Positions 60,341 through 64,000 of a DNA stretch of 64,000 nt are shown here, piece by piece. Made by a program: the position numbers and the translations under genes. Every line of letters begins with the position of its first letter. The first letter of the stretch is position 1. Source of the DNA: JBALVT01 sp036960305 (GTDB lineage Bacteria > Pseudomonadota > Gammaproteobacteria > Pseudomonadales > Halieaceae); contig JBALWA010000004.1 in the NCBI GenBank assembly GCA_036960305.1, forward strand, positions 106,435 through 170,434, given 5' to 3'. Under the pieces are notes generated by a model, which was not told where the DNA came from, made no database searches, and saw nothing but the letters and a program-made list of their open reading frames with translations.

Positions 60341-61981
60341 ATGATAAGTTTCAAAATTGGAGTCGCGCTGAGTGCGGCGTTGATGTTCACCGCAGGCGCA
60401 GACCTGGCTACTGCTGCTGCTCCTGGCAGCAAAATTGTATTCGATGCTGAGTTTGTGAAACTGCAGGGTCAGAAGTCGGAGCAGTGGGAGGTGGAAGATG
60501 CCGCCCTTCAAAAGAAGCTGGCGGCAATGCGCAAGAAATATGGCAAGGCCCCGAATATCATCCATATCATGTGGGACGATCATAGCCTGGGCCAAGTCGG
60601 TATTCCCGAAATGAACAAGGTTCTGGGTTTTGATACGCCGCGCATTAACCAGATGGCGGATGAGGGAATCAGTTTTACCCGTATGTACACAGAGCCCTCT
60701 TGCACGCCAACACGTACAGCGGCATTGACCGGACGTCTCGCGGTGCGTGCGGGAATGGAAAAGGTCGGTTTTCCCCCGGATGGCATGGGTCTCCATAAAG
60801 ACGAAATAACCATTGCTGAAGTTCTGTCCCGAGTCGGCTATAAAACAGCATTTGTCGGCAAAGGGCACCAGGGAGACATCCAGCAAAGTTACCTGAATAA
60901 CCAGGGTTTCGACTACGCAAACTTCTCTATGTATAACCAGTTTCCCTTCATTATGTGGCACGAGTTTATGGGGCCTGGCGGGGCTACACAGGGATTGTTT
61001 GACTCCCAACTCGACAAAAAATATGCCATCGACCGGGAGTTCCGCCCCCATGGCTTTGTTAATCAATTGGAGGGCCGTAAGGGTGAAAAGCCCAGGGTGT
61101 TTAGTGGCAATTCCATTGGCGAGTACAAGCAGCTGATGCGTACACACCAGAAATTGGTGGTCGATTACATCGAACAGTCGGCGGATGAAGAAGAGCCATT
61201 TTACCTGGCTTATTGGCCACATGTTTACGACGCGACGATTAAGCCGGAAAATTTAACGACTAGCGCAAGCACATGGTTTGCTGAAAACGTCGTACAGATG
61301 GACCGGGACATCGGTGAAATCCTCGACAAGCTGAAAGAGCTGGGGATGGCAGAGAACACCCTGGTTGTCGCCATGGCCGACAATGGGCCCATGCATGAAC
61401 TAGCGCCCCTGGGACCGCAAGAAACAATCGTTCGGGGTGGTAAGGGTGACTACCTGGAAGGCGGAATTCGCGTGCCGGCATTTGCCTGGTGGCCGGGTGC
61501 GATAGATGAGGGGCAGGTCGTGGGGGACATTATTAGCGTACACGATCTATTTACCACATTTATAAGCCTGGCCAGTGGACTGGACAAGATACCGACCGAC
61601 CGGGTGATCGACGGCATTGACCAGACCTCCATGCTGCTCAATGGTGATGGCTACTCGCGCAGGGATTACCTGCATATATACACGGGCGAGGTTCACGCCG
61701 CATCGATCAAACAACAATTCAAGCGGACTTGGGTTGGCGATAAGCCGGGATTGATGGGAGACAGTTATACCGACTTGTACAAGGACCCCAGGGAAGAGCA
61801 CCTGAAAATGTCCCCCTACCTGTGGGCCTGGGCGGCCTTTGACCATATGCGTGAAAGGCACGATGCGTTGGTACGAAAATACCCCCATCGTAGTCACACC
61901 CACGACGTGCCCTACAGGGGTATAGCCGACCTGCCGGAGGAGGCGAAAGCCCTGGCAGCCAGATTGCCAAGGTCCTATTGA
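60341..61981 (+). CDS. Arylsulfatase, secreted
   Basis: 546 residues from the ATG at 60341 (GGGAG upstream); an earlier in-frame ATG at 60293 would precede a poor N-terminus. Signal peptide to about residue 27 (VALSAALMFTAGADLATAAA). The sulfatase signature CTPTRTAALTGR begins at Cys121, the formylglycine position, with Asp79/Asp80 in IMWDDHSLG as metal ligands. FVGKGHQG and VAMADNGPMHEL mark other active-site regions. It belongs to a different subgroup from the AtsD-like enzyme at 29277. Substrate unknown; genomic context suggests desulfation of an imported molecule. Confidence 0.92.
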   Translation: MISFKIGVALSAALMFTAGADLATAAAPGSKIVFDAEFVKLQGQKSEQWEVEDAALQKKLAAMRKKYGKAPNIIHIMWDDHSLGQVGIPEMNKVLGFDTPRINQMADEGISFTRMYTEPSCTPTRTAALTGRLAVRAGMEKVGFPPDGMGLHKDEITIAEVLSRVGYKTAFVGKGHQGDIQQSYLNNQGFDYANFSMYNQFPFIMWHEFMGPGGATQGLFDSQLDKKYAIDREFRPHGFVNQLEGRKGEKPRVFSGNSIGEYKQLMRTHQKLVVDYIEQSADEEEPFYLAYWPHVYDATIKPENLTTSASTWFAENVVQMDRDIGEILDKLKELGMAENTLVVAMADNGPMHELAPLGPQETIVRGGKGDYLEGGIRVPAFAWWPGAIDEGQVVGDIISVHDLFTTFISLASGLDKIPTDRVIDGIDQTSMLLNGDGYSRRDYLHIYTGEVHAASIKQQFKRTWVGDKPGLMGDSYTDLYKDPREEHLKMSPYLWAWAAFDHMRERHDALVRKYPHRSHTHDVPYRGIADLPEEAKALAARLPRSY

Positions 61982-62070
61982 TTGGTAAATGAGTATCGCA
62001 CCGTGGGGTCGATCTCATTCGGCCTCCTTCGAGTAAACCTGTGCCCTTGCGTCCAGGCAGGAGAGACTAA

Positions 62071-63234
62071 ATGAGCACGTCCTATTTCAACCAGCCTCCA
62101 CGGATCAGGTTGGCCTTTACCCTTGTAGCGTTCTGCTGTGCAGGCATGGCAATTTTCGCTGCAATATTGATGACTGAGGCGGGACAGGTCCTCGACCTGA
62201 GTCGCAGTTGGGTGGTGAATTACTATCGCTACAGCTGGCAATACAGTGGGGTAGTGCTGGCCCTATTCGCCGGGTTGGTCTATCTCAATATCAAACATGG
62301 AATTTGGCGGCGCTTGTACATGATCTTGGCCGGCGTGGGTGTTTTCTTCGCGCTCTACGCCGCAAACGATCTACTGAACCAGTTGTTCCCAACCATGCAT
62401 AAAACGGCGGTCTATATCTCCGTCCAGCAAGCAGATGAATTGCTGGATGACAGTGAGGTGGTGTATGCAGTGGAGATCAATGGGGAGGCAGTCGCCTATC
62501 CAAAACGCTTTTTGGAGATACCCCATGTGGCGGGGAAAAACATCGGAGGGCAGGATGTCGCTATGACTTTCTGTGCTCTGAGTAACCTGCCCGTGGTTTA
62601 CAGTAGTCAAATGGGCGGACACGAAACTGATCTGGGAATTTTGGTTCAAACGCACAACAATCTCGTGCTCTATGATGATAACTCAGGTGAGATCGTTCAG
62701 CAGATTACGGGTGAAACCGAGTTTGGCTCCGCACAGATGAGCACCTATGCAAACCAGATGATGAGTTGGGGTACATTTAAATCTCTTTATCCTCATGGCG
62801 AAGTGTTTGAATATAAATTTGATCGCTGGCTGGATGGCGTATTGTTGAGTCTGTTTGACGATGGAATGAAGAAGCAGTTCGACCCTGCTCAAGGGCCCAT
62901 GTTTCCGACCCTGCGTCTGGACGACGCAAGACTCCCTCAAAAGGAGCAGATCTGGGGGCTGAATATCAATGGCGAACAGATAGCCTTTACCCGTAGCTTT
63001 TTTGATAAACAGCCCATTTATAACACGGTGGTGGGTGGGCAGGCTGTTGTTCTGAGTTACAGCGACGACTACGATACGCTGGGAATTTTCCAACGAAAAT
63101 CAGAAGCCGAGGTTACTAAGGTGGATATTTATGGCAATGGCCCCAACGGTAAGCTCGAGCGGCAGCCAAGTTACAACGGCGTATTTTGGATGGTGTGGTC
63201 TCACTTTTTCCCGGATACAAAGGTGAATCAGTAG
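62071..63234 (+). CDS. DUF3179 membrane protein
   Basis: 387 residues with AGGAGAG before the ATG. Three hydrophobic segments lie at about residues 12-32, 48-66 and 73-95, then the DUF3179 domain: VVYAVEINGEAVAYPKRFLE, GGQDVAMTFCALSNLPVVYS, and QIWGLNINGEQIAFTRSFFD. It shares layout with the protein encoded at 44558 and, like it, keeps a Cys in the TFC/TYC position. Function unknown. It is the last rightward gene of the window; its stop is directly followed by a truncated gene remnant on the other strand. Confidence 0.87.
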   Translation: MSTSYFNQPPRIRLAFTLVAFCCAGMAIFAAILMTEAGQVLDLSRSWVVNYYRYSWQYSGVVLALFAGLVYLNIKHGIWRRLYMILAGVGVFFALYAANDLLNQLFPTMHKTAVYISVQQADELLDDSEVVYAVEINGEAVAYPKRFLEIPHVAGKNIGGQDVAMTFCALSNLPVVYSSQMGGHETDLGILVQTHNNLVLYDDNSGEIVQQITGETEFGSAQMSTYANQMMSWGTFKSLYPHGEVFEYKFDRWLDGVLLSLFDDGMKKQFDPAQGPMFPTLRLDDARLPQKEQIWGLNINGEQIAFTRSFFDKQPIYNTVVGGQAVVLSYSDDYDTLGIFQRKSEAEVTKVDIYGNGPNGKLERQPSYNGVFWMVWSHFFPDTKVNQ

Positions 63235-63243
63235 CGCCCCCGG

Positions 63244-63397
63244 TGAACGCGGCCCGCTCTATCACGAAGTTATTCAGCAGGGCCTGCCAGACCGAGAACG
63301 TTAGTGGCATGATAAAAGCAGCGGCCAGCAGGAAGTTCTGCTGGGATCGCACAGCAGATGAAACAGCTGGCTTTGACTTTTCGGTACTAGGGTTCAC
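63244..63397 (-). pseudogene. N-terminal remnant of an MFS transporter gene
   Basis: From a GTG at 63397 the minus strand encodes ~51 residues, with QQNFLLAAAFIMPLTFSVW and QALLNNFVIERAAFTG. This looks to me like the N-terminus and first helix of a family of about 400-residue MFS transporters. The recognisable sequence stops near 63244, ten bases from the stop of the DUF3179 gene on the other strand, and the frame then runs into that gene's coding sequence. It is therefore a 5' stump whose remainder was lost or replaced. Family identification is from memory of the sequence pattern, not a search. Confidence 0.5.
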
Positions 63398-63451
63398 AGT
63401 CTGATTGCATCGGAAGTGTATACCATGTCTCCGGTATAGACCCTTGGGGGA

Positions 63452-63528
63452 TGGCGCGCCTGACAGGATTCGAACCTGTGACCAATGGCTTCGGAAGCCA
63501 CTACTCTATCCAGCTGAGCTACAGGCGC
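63452..63528 (-). tRNA. tRNA-Arg (anticodon CCG)
   Basis: On the minus strand: 5' acceptor GCGCCTG pairs with CAGGCGC, D-loop TAGCTCAGCTGGATAGAG, anticodon arm GTGGC-TTCCGAA-GCCAT giving anticodon CCG (decodes CGG), T-arm ACAGG-TTCGAAT-CCTGT, discriminator G and an encoded CCA at 63454-63452. All four stems are intact. It lies between the MFS remnant and the CaiC-like ligase gene. Confidence 0.95.
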
Positions 63529-63620
63529 ATTTGGGATGCGCATAATACCTGTCGCTATGGTATTCGTCCACCCGTACGGTGCTCAGGGTGAATCCGGAGT
63601 TTGTCGTCAGGTAACCGCCA

Positions 63621-64000
63621 TCATCGATTCACCTTATAGGTGGAGTCGCGCCTATCCCAACTTGCCTCTCCCAAGCCTTTGTCGCGCAACTGGTATTTCT
63701 GCACTTTTTGGTTGGGGGTATAGGGCAGTGCGGTGACAAACTCCATATAGCGTGGCACGAAATAATAGGGCGCGTTGTCATTAATGAATTGGCAGACCGC
63801 TTCGTGCGTGGTGTCGGCGTCTTCGGCTAACACGATATCGATTTTGAGCTCGTCTTCACTTTCCACTTCGGCCGAGGGGATGCCGAAAGCCGCCACGTCC
63901 CGTACGTCCGGGTGTTGCCGGACCACGCTTTCGACCTCTAGCGTAGAGATATTCCTGCCGCCGTAGCGCACCGCATCTTTTTTCCTGTCCATAAAGAAGA
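63621..64000 (-). CDS. CaiC-like acyl-CoA ligase, C-terminal part (gene runs off the window)
   Basis: Only the last ~126 codons are in the window; the frame is open to the right edge. The C-terminal subdomain of AMP-forming ligases is clear: FFMDRKKDAVRYGGRNIS (hinge and core A8 motif), LEVESVVRQHPDVRDVAAFG, and the catalytic Lys in TPNQKVQKYQLR. The end WDRRDSTYKVNR resembles crotonobetaine/carnitine-CoA ligase-like enzymes. Substrate unknown. It reads toward the tRNA-Arg gene. Confidence 0.88.
   Translation of the reverse strand, partial: FFMDRKKDAVRYGGRNISTLEVESVVRQHPDVRDVAAFGIPSAEVESEDELKIDIVLAEDADTTHEAVCQFINDNAPYYFVPRYMEFVTALPYTPNQKVQKYQLRDKGLGEASWDRRDSTYKVNR

Noticed and set aside
59945..61222. 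A 425-codon open frame on the minus strand
   Set aside because: It lies opposite the SnoaL and arylsulfatase genes, which show signal peptide, catalytic motifs and ribosome-binding sites; the minus-strand translation has no family pattern.
63452..63528. tRNA-Arg as a proven integration site
   Set aside because: I found no second copy of the tRNA 3' end and no integrase gene in the window, so only a possible junction is reported.
1..64000. CRISPR arrays, insertion sequences, phage genes, rRNA or a replication origin
   Set aside because: No regularly spaced repeats, transposase or phage motifs, rRNA sequence or DnaA-box cluster were noticed on reading either strand.

Overview
The window looks like chromosomal DNA of a free-living, probably marine, aerobic gammaproteobacterium. 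This is inferred from the gene complement: three TonB-dependent receptors, wax-ester synthase, several sulfatases, carotenoid-cleavage-type oxygenases, ergothioneine genes and many SDRs. The overall style resembles Cellvibrionales-type bacteria (Halieaceae/Spongiibacteraceae) that catabolise hydrophobic compounds. I see no rRNA, transposase, integrase, phage gene or CRISPR array. The only RNA gene is a tRNA-Arg(CCG) near the right edge.

Layout. 1-1.1 kb: a secreted propeller-like protein cut by the window edge, a ~600-bp spacer with a CRP-like site, then an LLM oxidoreductase. 2.7-6.9 kb: a leftward lipid operon of hemerythrin-domain protein, HSL-type esterase, WS/DGAT acyltransferase and SDR. 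7.1-10.7 kb: an acyl-CoA synthetase, an SDR and two poorly known genes. 10.9-19.7 kb: two carotenoid-oxygenase genes flank a leftward operon of SnoaL protein, molybdopterin oxidoreductase, LLM oxidoreductase, TetR and nitroreductase. Both oxygenase promoters carry a similar inverted repeat. 20-23 kb: an alkyl-sulfatase and, in the opposite direction, a hydrolase-OsmC fusion that closes the leftward operon egtB-egtD-MFS-hydrolase/OsmC (26.9-22.0 kb). 27.2-35.3 kb: a PafA-like phosphatase, a tiny highly charged secreted protein, an AtsD-like arylsulfatase, a TonB receptor and an unknown secreted protein.

35.4-43.4 kb is the most distinctive part. It is a tightly packed six-gene leftward operon encoding a type II DMSO-reductase-family enzyme, of the ethylbenzene dehydrogenase / sterol C25 dehydrogenase / dimethylsulfide dehydrogenase kind. 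The order is alpha, beta, TorD-like chaperone, heme-b gamma subunit (here a predicted lipoprotein), an Nbp35/Mrp-type ATPase with an extra N-terminal cysteine cluster, and a 14-repeat propeller protein. A GntR/FCD regulator gene is divergent from it. An ATGTTATAACAT-like box recurs at the promoters of this operon/gntR, a DUF3179 membrane protein gene, two TonB receptor genes and an amidase operon. This predicts one regulon spanning about 43.4-53.8 kb.

53.8-63.2 kb is a rightward series: acyl-CoA ligase, PHA-synthase-like protein, PHA-depolymerase-like hydrolase, APH-type phosphotransferase, SDR, SnoaL protein, arylsulfatase and a second DUF3179 protein. The right end holds what looks like the N-terminal stump of an MFS transporter gene beside tRNA-Arg(CCG), and then the 3' end of a CaiC-like CoA ligase gene.

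Taken together, the genes suggest uptake of bulky hydrophobic, possibly sulfated or amide-linked, molecules through TonB receptors. They would then be processed by sulfatases and amidase, by oxygen-independent hydroxylation through the Mo enzyme, and by CoA activation and SDR/LLM redox chemistry. The actual substrate cannot be read from the sequence.
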